From CAZXIY01 sp964640935 (lineage in GTDB: Archaea > Thermoplasmatota > Thermoplasmata > Methanomassiliicoccales > Methanomethylophilaceae): a DNA stretch of 12,983 nucleotides. Below, piece by piece: positions 1 to 7,250 of the stretch. The stretch is from assembly GCA_964640935.1 (NCBI GenBank), contig CAZXIY010000034.1, positions 1-12,983 on the forward strand, given 5' to 3'. The notes below the pieces were generated by a model. That model did no database searches. It worked only from the letters and a program-made list of their open reading frames with translations, and was not told where the DNA came from. Position 1 is the stretch's first letter; each line of letters opens with the position of its first letter. Made by a program: the position numbers and the translations under genes.

Positions 1-51
1 TATCGCCGCGAGGACGGGGTCTACGTAGTACCGATAACATCGCTGAGATGA
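1..51 (+). CDS. 3' end of an unidentified gene (partial)
   Basis: Frame 1 is open from the window edge to a TGA at 49-51 and encodes YRREDGVYVVPITSLR. Only 16 residues are visible, so no family can be assigned. It lies about 100 bp upstream of rpoL, which has its own TATA box, so the two are probably separate transcripts. Frame 3 also stays open through this stretch until about base 100, so the choice of frame is not certain. The frame-1 reading is preferred because it ends before the rpoL promoter. Confidence 0.4.
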   Translation, partial: YRREDGVYVVPITSLR

Positions 52-122
52 AACACACTTCTTCACATCGCAACCATAATGTCGCGACAATAATAATCTG
101 ACCCGCCCTTTAAAGTAGGAAA

Positions 123-130
123 GATTTATA
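123..130 (+). promoter_or_regulatory. TATA box for rpoL-truD
   Basis: The element gatttata is centred about 27 nt upstream of the rpoL ATG at 154. With normal archaeal spacing the transcript would start at or within a few bases of the ATG, giving a leaderless mRNA. No Shine-Dalgarno sequence precedes the ATG, which fits. Confidence 0.6.
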
Positions 131-153
131 GGGACGACGTTATACGAGGCATC

Positions 154-411
154 ATGCAACTCCACCTCATCGAAAGAACGAACAAATCCATCAAGGTAGG
201 TCTCGGGGACTGCGACACGACGCTTGTGACGCCTCTCCTGGACAAGCTCGACGATGACAGCGATGTGAAGATAGTCAGATACATCGACACGCACCCGGAG
301 CTCAACGAGCCCGCCCTCTATGTGGAGACCATCGAAGGAAAGCCCGAGGACGCGATCAAGAGAGCGACCGACGCCATTTCCGAATACTTCTCTGCTGTTC
401 AGAAGTCGTGA
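154..411 (+). CDS. rpoL: DNA-directed RNA polymerase subunit L (Rpo11)
   Basis: This 85-residue protein is the archaeal counterpart of eukaryotic Rpb11/RPAC19. It pairs with subunit D to form the assembly platform of RNA polymerase, equivalent to the bacterial alpha dimer. The family hallmarks are visible: a short N-terminal beta segment (LHLIERTNKSIKVGL), the T-L-V-T-P-L-L stretch starting the first helix, the central segment DTHPELNEPALYVET (the conserved HP...EP.LYV block), and an amphipathic C-terminal helix. The length is usual for the family. The ATG at 154 lies about 27 nt from a TATA box, so translation is probably leaderless. truD begins within a few bases of the stop, so the two are likely co-transcribed. 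Confidence 0.9.
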   Translation: MQLHLIERTNKSIKVGLGDCDTTLVTPLLDKLDDDSDVKIVRYIDTHPELNEPALYVETIEGKPEDAIKRATDAISEYFSAVQKS

Positions 412-413
412 AT

Positions 414-1721
414 ATGCAGTATCGCATCTGCGACACCGACGAGGCCGACATCGGGATGCAATTTTATCTCAGCACCGCCGACGGCACCGGCGGCCGCCTG
501 AAGGAACTTCCCGAGGATTTCGTCGTCGAGGAGATATCCAACCACCCTCCGCAGAAGGACGGCGGACGTTTCACTATAGCCGAGGTCAAGAGTACCAACT
601 GGGAGACGAACAGGATGGTACGTCTCCTCGCAAGGACGCTCAACGTATCCCGCGAACGCGTGGGCTTCGCCGGAACGAAGGATAAAAGAGCGGTGACCAC
701 ACAGCTAATGTCCTTCGAATGCCCGCCGGAGAGACTCAAAGATGTGGAGCTGAAAGATCTCGAGTTCTCTAACGTTTACACTTCCAACCGCGGCATGAAG
801 ATCGGCGACCTGATAGGGAACAGGTTCGACATCAGGGTCAAAGGATGTGTGACCGATCCCGCAAGAACGGCGGAGGTCATCGATGAGACCATGAACGCCG
901 TCAAACAACTCGGGGGATTCCCCAACTACTTCGGAGTTCAGAGATTCGGGACAAGCAGACCTGTGACCCATAAGGTCGGGGAGGCTATCGTCCGCGGCGA
1001 TTTCGAGAAGGCCGTAATGCTGTACCTTTCAATGCCGTCGGCGTTCGAAACAGAGGAGGTCGCGAATGCGAGGGTCGCACTGCACGACTGCAACGGCGAC
1101 TATGCAAGCGTTATACCAACGCTTCCGAAGACCATGAGCTTCGAGAAGACACTCGCCGAACATCTCAGCAGGGTGCCGGGGGACTACATCGGAGCTATCG
1201 CAGAGATGCCGTCCAACCTGCAGATGATGTTCACCCATGCTTACCAGTCATATCTCTTCAACCTAATGCTCAGCGAGAGGATGAGACGCGGAATGCCGCT
1301 GAACAGACCCGTGGAAGGCGACGTGGTCATACCGCTGGACGCCGACGGCGTCCCCATGCACGACGACCCCATCATGACCACCGCGAGGAACATAGACCTT
1401 GTCGCCAAACAGGTCTCCAGGGGAAGAGCGTTCGTCTCTGTGACCCTCTACGGCACGGACAGCACATTCGCCGACGGCGAGATGGGCGAGATAGAGAGGT
1501 CGATGATAGAGAAGGAGAAGCTCGAGGAGAAGGACTTCGTCGTCCCCGGTCTGCCGTATTGCTCATCCAAAGGGAGCAGAAGAGAGATCGTGTGCCCGCT
1601 GAAGGAGATCGACTGCTCTGTAGGCGATGACGGTTATTCGGTGAGATTCTCTCTTACCAAAGGGAACTATGCAACGTGTCTTATGCGCGAGTTCATGAAA
1701 TCAGATATGATCTGCTACTGA
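414..1721 (+). CDS. truD: tRNA pseudouridine synthase TruD
   Basis: TruD isomerises uridine 13 of tRNA to pseudouridine (archaeal and eukaryotic relatives, Pus7, may use other uridines). The catalytic-domain signature GFAGTKDKRAVTTQ lies near residues 84-97, with the presumed nucleophile Asp at about residue 90. Further TruD blocks follow: NYFGVQRFG, THKVG, FTHAYQSYLFN and, near the C-terminus, SLTKGNYATCLMREF. The 435-residue length fits archaeal TruD with its inserted TRUD domain. A GTG at 408 overlaps the rpoL stop and would add two residues; ATG at 414 is preferred but not proven. Neither has a strong Shine-Dalgarno sequence, which suggests translational coupling to rpoL. The last 21 bases overlap the convergent TPR gene. 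Confidence 0.93.
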   Translation: MQYRICDTDEADIGMQFYLSTADGTGGRLKELPEDFVVEEISNHPPQKDGGRFTIAEVKSTNWETNRMVRLLARTLNVSRERVGFAGTKDKRAVTTQLMSFECPPERLKDVELKDLEFSNVYTSNRGMKIGDLIGNRFDIRVKGCVTDPARTAEVIDETMNAVKQLGGFPNYFGVQRFGTSRPVTHKVGEAIVRGDFEKAVMLYLSMPSAFETEEVANARVALHDCNGDYASVIPTLPKTMSFEKTLAEHLSRVPGDYIGAIAEMPSNLQMMFTHAYQSYLFNLMLSERMRRGMPLNRPVEGDVVIPLDADGVPMHDDPIMTTARNIDLVAKQVSRGRAFVSVTLYGTDSTFADGEMGEIERSMIEKEKLEEKDFVVPGLPYCSSKGSRREIVCPLKEIDCSVGDDGYSVRFSLTKGNYATCLMREFMKSDMICY

Positions 1722-4700
1722 ACCGCCGCGTTTCGAGAACAGCAACTTCGCCGTTCTCGCCGCGAACACGCCCAAATGGAATTTTTTCATGACATTGCAT
1801 ATGTCGATGTCCCCGGATCCGGAGGACATTCCGTTGACGGCATCCCCGATCTTCGGATCGAATTCATACGGGTCTATATCGCCCGTCACGGCCCTGTAGA
1901 TGTATGCGATAAGCCTCTTGGCCTCGTCCACGCTCTTGGCCCCGGAATCAAGATACGCTGTTGTCAGAGATATGAGCGGTTCCGACTCAAGATCGTCGGA
2001 GAACCCCCCAGATACAACGTTGTAGGAGAGCTCTTCCATCCTGCCGAAATCCTTGTCCTCCGGTGTTATGACATCTATCTCCTCTATATCAGAAAGGTAC
2101 GCCAATACATCGGCAGACAGATCGTCGGGAACGTCGGCCGCACGCATCGTATCCGGGTCGTCCAGCGCCGTACCTGCAGACTGCGATGCTCTTATGAGCC
2201 TCTCCGAGCACGCGATTATCTCGTTGGACGGCGGCTCTTCGTGCACGGTGGCGGATGTGGCCGGGGCATCCCCCGATTGGCCGAGTATCTCATTGTAGAT
2301 GGACGTGATATCATCCAGATACCTCTTCTCGGCACCTTTGAATGACGAATACGCATTCATGATCCTCTTGACCCCGTCGGCGTCATTGTGGACAGAGCAT
2401 ATGGTTGCCTTCAGGACCAGCCCCGGGCCGTACATAGGATCCATCGCCAACGCCTCGTCGAGATACTTGACAGCGATGGCCTCTCTTCCCTCGTCGAACT
2501 GCATGGATGCCATCCTCTCAAGCGAGATGACGTCCTTCGGATCGCGTATGGATGCTATGGAATAGCTGTTCATCGCGGCATCCTTCATGCCTAGGGCCTC
2601 CTGCACCCTGCCGCGCGTACGGTAGAGTTCAGGCGTATCGATGCCCATCTTCATCGCCGAATCATATGATATCAGTGCGTGAACATTATCGCCCATGCAT
2701 TCCTGGGTCCTGCCCAGACATTCCCATATGGCCGGATCGGTCTTCGATGCCGTGTGTATCGCCGTGTCCAAGACGTCCTGGGCCTCTCTGTATCTGCCGA
2801 ATCCTATGAGAATGCGGGCCTTGGACAGATACGGTCTCGTCTTCTTAGGATCAACGGATATCGCCCTGTCGGCGTACTCCATAGCGGAATCCGCATCATC
2901 CGACGAGGCGAAGGTCTCCGCCAACTCGATCATCGTATCTGTGTTCTCCGGGTCCTTTTTGAGTGCCGATTCCAGGATCTTCACTGCTATGTCGCTGTCG
3001 CCCGAGTCCGAACTTATCCTCGCCTTCTTCATCGACACCGACACATCTGCAGGATCGAATTCATGGAGCTGGTCATATATCGCATTAGCCGATTCTTTAT
3101 CGCCGTTCTTGACATAGGCATCTGCAAGGGCCATCATGACGCTGCGGTTCCCGGTATCCTTCTCGAGTATCGCCCTGTCGACGAGTATCTCCTGTTTGGC
3201 ATCGCCCATCGCATGGTACACGGCGGCCTTCTTGAGCAATATACCAGTTGAATCGGACGACTGCCCGGTGCTCTTTCCGAGTGCGGATAGGGCTTCGTCA
3301 TATCTTCCCATTTTTACATATGCGTCAGAAAGGACCTCTGCGGTCCTCTCGTCGTTCGGGTCAATAGATAGCAGAAGGTCGCACGTACGCACCGCCTCTT
3401 TGCAGTTGCCCGCGTGCATCTGAAGATCCCTTTTGACCCCCAGAACGGACCTGTTCGTAGGTTCAATCTGCAGTGCCAGATCTACGAATATCTCGGACTC
3501 GTCAGCCTTTCCCAGACGTGCAAGTATCATCGCCTTCTTTACAAGGGCGAAAACGTTCTCGGGATGATCGCTTATTACCCTGTTCAACGATGAGATGGCC
3601 CCGCCGAAATCCTCTTTCTTCTCCTGCACAGATGCTTTCGATATCCAATATTCGGGATTGTCGAGATCTATGAGCACAGCCTTGTCATACGCGGTCTCCG
3701 CCCTGTCAAGATCACCGGATGCCTCGTCCGCCATGCCGATGGAGTGCCAGATGACCGGGTTCTTGTAATCGATGGCTGCCCCTTTGGAGAATGAGTCCGA
3801 AGCGTCGATATATCTCTTCATAGAATATTCGGCATTTCCCTTGAACACCCATGCTTCGGCATGACCGCCGTAGATATCGTCATATTCGTTCACGATCCCG
3901 ACGACCTTCTCGAACTTTCCGTCATCCATCAGGAATGTGAGAACGTCAAGGAACAGAGGAAGATCCTCCTTCACGCCCAAAGCCTCGCGATATGCGACAA
4001 TGGCCTCGTCCTCCTTCCCCATGCTCTCCAGAAGATCTCCGGATTCCTTCATCGTACGTGCGTCGCCTGGATCCAAGGCCAGTATGGATCTGCACATCTC
4101 GTAGGCCCCTTTTGTATCTCCGGTGTATTTGTAGATGTCCTTCCTGACGACCATGGCGGGGAGATAGCCCTTATGCTTCGAAAGCACCTCGTCCGCATCG
4201 TGTGCGGCCTTCTTCGGATTCCCCATCGCCAAATAGACCTTCGCACGCTGACACATGCAGTCTGGGTCATTGGGCATCTTCTTTATCGCCTTTGATACGG
4301 ATGACAGCGCCGCCGGATACCGCTGCGAATCGTAATCATTCTTGGACATCAGCAGCGGAACGATATCCTCGTCCGGGCATCTGGCGGAGAGCTTCGTTAT
4401 CAGATCGCTGGCCTCCGGGTGCATGGACATCGATATCAGGATGTCTATCGCGAACACATACACATCCAGGTCGGCATATTCAGCATTAAGCAATATGTCG
4501 GTGTATCTCCTTATCTCGCTCTTGTTGCCCAAGACAGAATATGCTCTCATGACCGTCTCGATGAGCCTGCGGTCCACGCACACGGACTTCAGTTCGGCGC
4601 ACAGTTCCAGCGCCTCCTTCGGACGATCGGCATCGATGTATACGCCTGCCAATTCGAGAGATATCGAGAACAGATCCTTGGGGTCGGCGATTATCTCCCT

Positions 4701-5462
4701 GTAACGTTCTATCGATGATGCATAATCTCTGCTGTCACGGGAGATCCTCGCTCCCGCCAGAAGGAACTCACGGTCCTTCGAGATATATTCCGTCATCCTC
4801 TCCAGAGACTGCAGCGCACCGTCGCGGTTGCCTTTCTCCCAGCCCCAGTACACGCCGTAGAGTTCTTCGGCGGAGCAGCTCGGAAGATCCCCGCCGTACG
4901 GTTTGGCGGGCATATCGCATTTTATGCGTTCGATATTCATTATGTAGAGCCAGCCACGGTCCGGTTCTAACTTGTTCAATTCGACGTAGACAGGAAGGAA
5001 ACTGCGGTCCAGCGATTGAGCTCTGTGGAAACGATCAGATGCGGATTCCGTGCTCCTCTGAGCAATATCTATGAGACCGCGGTCGTATTCCCACCGTGCA
5101 CGGAAAGGTATCACGGTTATCCTCTCCAATATGGAACTGGCGGTGTCGAATATCTTCCTTGAGATGAATATCTCGGCGGCAGTGAGCTGCGGAAGGCTGT
5201 CTGAGAGGTCGCATTTCTCTATCAGACGCAGGAGCACCGTCGATATGTCGTCCAATGAGAATGAATCCGCCAATTTCATCAATTTGCATAATATCGTTGG
5301 ATTCGCGAATCCGTCCGCGTTGCACACTTCGTCTATGGCCGCGTTGAGCCTCTGAATATGATGTGAACCGCTGCTGGATGTCGCTCCTTTCTCGATGTCG
5401 CACAACCGAGACCACATTTTCGAGTCTGAACGGTCGGCGAACACGGGAACGGACGTAGCCAT
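1701..5462 (-). CDS. Very large TPR-repeat protein
   Basis: The protein has about 1,253 residues. Residues 1 to about 230 are mostly helical and weakly repetitive. From about 230 to 1050 there is a nearly continuous series of tetratricopeptide-like 34-residue units with the usual small residues and a Pro near the end of helix B (for example A.VYLAMGNPKKAAHDADEVL, DAYVKMGRYDEAL, A.ILIGFGRYREAQDVLDTAI, LDEALAMDP). I estimate around 20 units or more. A Ser/Ala/Pro/Glu-rich linker (about 1060-1115) leads to an unassigned acidic C-terminal region (about 1115-1255). No signal peptide or membrane helix is visible, so it is probably a cytoplasmic scaffold for protein partners; the partner is unknown. 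The ATG at 5462 is chosen over a GTG at 5468 because a TATA box lies 24-32 nt upstream. The 3' end overlaps truD by 21 bases. Confidence 0.88.
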   Translation of the reverse strand: MATSVPVFADRSDSKMWSRLCDIEKGATSSSGSHHIQRLNAAIDEVCNADGFANPTILCKLMKLADSFSLDDISTVLLRLIEKCDLSDSLPQLTAAEIFISRKIFDTASSILERITVIPFRARWEYDRGLIDIAQRSTESASDRFHRAQSLDRSFLPVYVELNKLEPDRGWLYIMNIERIKCDMPAKPYGGDLPSCSAEELYGVYWGWEKGNRDGALQSLERMTEYISKDREFLLAGARISRDSRDYASSIERYREIIADPKDLFSISLELAGVYIDADRPKEALELCAELKSVCVDRRLIETVMRAYSVLGNKSEIRRYTDILLNAEYADLDVYVFAIDILISMSMHPEASDLITKLSARCPDEDIVPLLMSKNDYDSQRYPAALSSVSKAIKKMPNDPDCMCQRAKVYLAMGNPKKAAHDADEVLSKHKGYLPAMVVRKDIYKYTGDTKGAYEMCRSILALDPGDARTMKESGDLLESMGKEDEAIVAYREALGVKEDLPLFLDVLTFLMDDGKFEKVVGIVNEYDDIYGGHAEAWVFKGNAEYSMKRYIDASDSFSKGAAIDYKNPVIWHSIGMADEASGDLDRAETAYDKAVLIDLDNPEYWISKASVQEKKEDFGGAISSLNRVISDHPENVFALVKKAMILARLGKADESEIFVDLALQIEPTNRSVLGVKRDLQMHAGNCKEAVRTCDLLLSIDPNDERTAEVLSDAYVKMGRYDEALSALGKSTGQSSDSTGILLKKAAVYHAMGDAKQEILVDRAILEKDTGNRSVMMALADAYVKNGDKESANAIYDQLHEFDPADVSVSMKKARISSDSGDSDIAVKILESALKKDPENTDTMIELAETFASSDDADSAMEYADRAISVDPKKTRPYLSKARILIGFGRYREAQDVLDTAIHTASKTDPAIWECLGRTQECMGDNVHALISYDSAMKMGIDTPELYRTRGRVQEALGMKDAAMNSYSIASIRDPKDVISLERMASMQFDEGREAIAVKYLDEALAMDPMYGPGLVLKATICSVHNDADGVKRIMNAYSSFKGAEKRYLDDITSIYNEILGQSGDAPATSATVHEEPPSNEIIACSERLIRASQSAGTALDDPDTMRAADVPDDLSADVLAYLSDIEEIDVITPEDKDFGRMEELSYNVVSGGFSDDLESEPLISLTTAYLDSGAKSVDEAKRLIAYIYRAVTGDIDPYEFDPKIGDAVNGMSSGSGDIDICNVMKKFHLGVFAARTAKLLFSKRGGSVADHI
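1727..1787 (+). terminator. Possible truD terminator inside the opposing TPR gene
   Basis: Just after the truD stop, CGAGAAC (1734-1740) pairs with GTTCTCG (1753-1759). Flanking CGCG boxes at 1727-1730 and 1761-1764 can extend the stem. A run of six T follows at 1782-1787. Hairpin plus T-run in the plus direction suits termination of rpoL-truD. The caution is that this DNA also encodes the C-terminus of the TPR protein on the other strand, where the T-run reads as Lys codons, so the pattern could be a by-product of coding. Confidence 0.35.
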
Positions 5463-5485
5463 GACCACATTATCCTTGAGCAGAT

Positions 5486-5494
5486 AGATAAAAT
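5486..5494 (-). promoter_or_regulatory. TATA box for the TPR gene
   Basis: On the minus strand the sequence reads ATTTTATCT, centred about 28 nt upstream of the ATG at 5462. This would give a leaderless or nearly leaderless transcript. It helps place the start at 5462 rather than at the GTG six bases upstream. Confidence 0.5.
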
Positions 5495-5503
5495 GACCCT
5501 CGG

Positions 5504-5530
5504 CCGAAGATTCGGTGAATCATCATGATT
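5504..5530. promoter_or_regulatory. Two adjacent palindromes between divergent promoters
   Basis: CCGAA-GA-TTCGG (5504-5515) is a perfect inverted repeat, followed two bases later by AATCAT-C-ATGATT (5518-5530). They lie between the TATA box of the TPR gene and that of tRNA-Gly, and the second touches the tRNA TATA box. The position suits an operator or a BRE-proximal control site. The function is inferred only, and short palindromes also occur by chance. Confidence 0.25.
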
Positions 5531-5536
5531 ATATAT
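5529..5536 (+). promoter_or_regulatory. TATA box for tRNA-Gly
   Basis: ttatatat is centred about 28 nt upstream of the first base of the tRNA at 5561, the normal archaeal spacing for box A. Confidence 0.65.
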
Positions 5537-5560
5537 CTGTTCTAAATTAACCAGGAGTAA

Positions 5561-5632
5561 GCAGCTGTGATCTAGGGGCTAAGATTCAAGCCTTCCAAGC
5601 TTGTTGCCCGGGTTCGATTCCCGGCGGCTGCA
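5561..5632 (+). tRNA. tRNA-Gly (anticodon UCC)
   Basis: A full cloverleaf can be drawn by hand. The acceptor stem is GCAGCTG/CGGCTGC with one T-G pair. The D stem is ATCT/AGAT with the loop AGGGGCTA. The anticodon stem is CAAGC/GCTTG, with loop CTTCCAA placing TCC at 5594-5596. The variable loop is TTGC. The T stem is CCGGG/CCCGG with loop TTCGATT. The discriminator is A at 5632. CCA is encoded at 5633-5635. No intron is present. T8, A14, the GG of the D loop and the TTC of the T loop are all in place. A10-T25 replaces the more usual G10-C25. It reads GGA and, by wobble, GGG codons. Confidence 0.96.
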
Positions 5633-5738
5633 CCATCTTTCTTCACCCAGCATCTCGATCAACGGATGTTCTTGACTACCTTTCTCGCTGACGATCAACT
5701 CTGGAACTGTCATTCGACGGAACACCGTACAAGTATCG

Positions 5739-5789
5739 AAAAAAGAGAATATAAATGGCGATACGGCAGACGTCTATGCCGCAGTCGCC
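5739..5789 (-). terminator. Hairpin plus T-tract downstream of the InlB-repeat remnant
   Basis: On the minus strand GGCGA(C)TGCGGCA pairs with TGCCGTATCGCC, giving about 12 base pairs with one bulged C and an 8-9 base loop (5757-5789). It is followed by an AT-rich stretch and six T (complement of A6 at 5739-5744). It lies about 36 bp past the stop of the remnant gene. This suits a terminator for minus-strand transcription, and it suggests the locus was once an ordinary transcription unit. Confidence 0.5.
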
Positions 5790-5824
5790 AATTGTTTCGC
5801 GACCGTATCTATGCAGTCGATGAC

Positions 5825-6117
5825 TCAGGCCTCGGAAGCGGATGGGTCCAACCATATTGCCGTGAGCCTCATATCGAAGCGGGCGTAATATTCTTTACCC
5901 GGCACATTGATGTGCTGGCACCCATAAATCCAACCCCGAAGATCAATGTCCCATTCGTATCATTGTAAGAGGCTGCGGTGAATCTGTCCTCCTTTTGGAC
6001 GTCAGTATGCGCAGGGGCAGGTGGCAAACCTCCGTTGACATCGTATGTCACGGAATGAGATATCATGTCGAACACTGCATGATGAATCGTCGATGATGCA
6101 ATCATCATGGTCCTCAT
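5825..6117 (-). pseudogene. Frameshifted small InlB B-repeat (Listeria-Bacteroides repeat) protein
   Basis: From ATG 6117 the reading frame contains VTYDVNGGLPPAPAHTDV and later FGVGF before it stops near 5869. The first part is the start of an InlB B/Flg_new repeat (pattern VTYDxNGG...). Adding one G to the run of four G (complement of cccc at 5934-5937) restores the expected core F-G-G-W. The new frame then continues through VPGKEYYARFDMRLTAIWL, whose DMRLTAIW matches the usual end of this repeat, and stops at TGA 5825-5827. The repaired product would be about 97 residues, essentially one repeat. No signal peptide or anchor is visible, so it may also be truncated at the N-terminus. The family serves in secreted or surface proteins. 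A single-base sequencing error is an alternative. Confidence 0.6.
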
Positions 6118-6161
6118 GGATTTGCATCACCTACCCGACCAAACTGTGTGTAAAATAACTT

Positions 6162-6192
6162 AAAAATTGAAGTTGCGGAGTCCCCTCCGCAA
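6162..6192 (-). terminator. Terminator of the surface-protein gene
   Basis: A perfect 8-bp stem TTGCGGAG/CTCCGCAA with the four-base loop GGGA occupies 6173-6192. It starts 10 bases past the stop codon of the gene ending at 6203 and is followed on the minus strand by CTTCAATTTTT. This is the clearest hairpin-plus-T-run in the window. The same AT-rich bases could supply promoter elements for the remnant gene starting at 6117. Confidence 0.6.
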
Positions 6193-6202
6193 AAGTTTAC
6201 TC

Positions 6203-6970
6203 TCAGATCGGAGTCTTAGAGAAAGAAACGTAGACATTGCCGGTCTCGTTCTCGAAGAAAGCGGTACCGTTAACGGCTATCTCAATCTCATCAGTCGGGT
6301 AATCCGAGAACTGAGCAGACGAACCGTCGGTCCACGACGCCTTGTAGTAGAGGCAACCGGTGACCGATGACTTCGCAATGACTACCGCATCGCTTGTAAG
6401 CGTCAGCACTTGTCCGTCCTTTACTTCCGCGCCGTCAAGCGTGCATGTGACACCGCTCTGTATGTGGAATGTCGTCTTAACGGTGTATTCCATGTCATCG
6501 GTGTCCCCTATGGGGGTGTAATAGACCTTTGTGATCGAGACCGTCATGTTGCTGTCGAACATCTGTTTGACTGTCACTGATATCTCATATGTCGAATTTC
6601 CTAAATCATCGACCGTGACTACGTTCTCCCCTACACCGTCGGCTGCATCATCGAAATTAGGGAAATAGCTGATGACAAGACCGTATATCTTGCTGCTGCT
6701 CGTCGCCACTGCCCTGACATCCACGGATCCCGAATAAGTGTTGGTCTGTCCGGTGACATCGACGCCGTTGACATAGTATTTGACCGCTGTATCGGGGTGC
6801 TCAGTTTCTTTGTAATTTTCGAAAGTGATCTTGTAACTGCCGGTAGCATCGGTATCGGAGTTATTATTGCCGCCTCCGTTGCCATCTGAATAATAGATCG
6901 CTCCGGCGCATCCTACTGCGACCAGGGCGACAATTATGACAACTGCGAGCGTTGCTTTTGTAGTACTCAT
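6203..6970 (-). CDS. Predicted anchored extracellular protein, unknown function
   Basis: The protein has 255 residues. A short N-terminus (MSTTKAT) is followed by a hydrophobic segment at about residues 8-27. This segment contains AVGC with Cys21, which resembles a lipobox, so the protein is either membrane-anchored or a lipoprotein. A Gly/Asn/Ser/Asp spacer (about 28-43) leads to a beta-rich, low-charge ectodomain with repeated ITV/SVTV-type strands. Five N-glycosylation sequons are visible (near residues 36, 125, 141, 234 and 241), as expected of a surface-exposed archaeal protein. I do not recognise a named domain. The ATG at 6970 is chosen over the in-frame GTG at 6979 because GGAG at 6979-6982 sits 8 nt before the ATG and would overlap the GTG. 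A hairpin terminator follows. It may be a receptor- or adhesin-like surface protein. Confidence 0.75.
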   Translation of the reverse strand: MSTTKATLAVVIIVALVAVGCAGAIYYSDGNGGGNNNSDTDATGSYKITFENYKETEHPDTAVKYYVNGVDVTGQTNTYSGSVDVRAVATSSSKIYGLVISYFPNFDDAADGVGENVVTVDDLGNSTYEISVTVKQMFDSNMTVSITKVYYTPIGDTDDMEYTVKTTFHIQSGVTCTLDGAEVKDGQVLTLTSDAVVIAKSSVTGCLYYKASWTDGSSAQFSDYPTDEIEIAVNGTAFFENETGNVYVSFSKTPI

Positions 6971-7250
6971 AGTCACCACTCCTATTATCAGTAACGCATT
7001 CTGGTATTAATCTGTTGAACTCCGGAACTTCATTAGGAAGAAGTGGGTTATGGGCGAAGGGGGAGGAAAATAGTTGTGGGATAGTTCTCCCTTCGCCGAA
7101 GGGTGGAAGATCGATGGGTTAGGGTGTGATCCCATCTTGTCTTCAATTCCTTCACTGACTGGATGGTATTTAAAGAAAACATGGGGAGGTCGCCGAATGT
7201 CGAATGATAGAATCAACATCTGGCACATCCCCGAATGTGTCCGAATTTGT
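6971..7250. other. Structured intergenic spacer with two inverted repeats
   Basis: No convincing gene is seen in this 280-bp stretch. GGCGAAGGGGGAG (7053-7065) pairs with CTCCCTTCGCC (7087-7097), giving 11 pairs and a two-base bulge. GATGGG (7113-7118) pairs with CCCATC (7131-7136). On the minus strand a TTTAAATA-type element near 7167-7175 could start a transcript at about 7143. That would give the surface-protein gene a leader of roughly 170 nt containing both hairpins, unlike the leaderless genes elsewhere. A 73-codon minus-strand frame (7007-7228) has no recognisable protein features and is probably not coding. Confidence 0.4.

Noticed and set aside
2679..3251. Long plus-strand frames opposite the TPR gene (also 1776-2345 and 3861-4295)
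   Set aside because: They are antisense shadows of a well-supported repeat protein, with no ribosome binding site or recognisable motif.
5666..5968. A 100-codon plus-strand frame after tRNA-Gly
   Set aside because: It crosses the terminator-like hairpin and lies opposite the InlB-repeat remnant. It has no start signal or known motif.
7007..7228. A 73-codon minus-strand frame in the spacer before the surface-protein gene
   Set aside because: Composition is Pro/His/Ser/Phe-rich without pattern, and it spans the inverted repeats. It is more likely a non-coding leader.
5561..7250. An integrated element bounded by a repeated tRNA 3' end
   Set aside because: I saw no second copy of the tRNA-Gly 3' end in the window, and no integrase or transposase gene is present.
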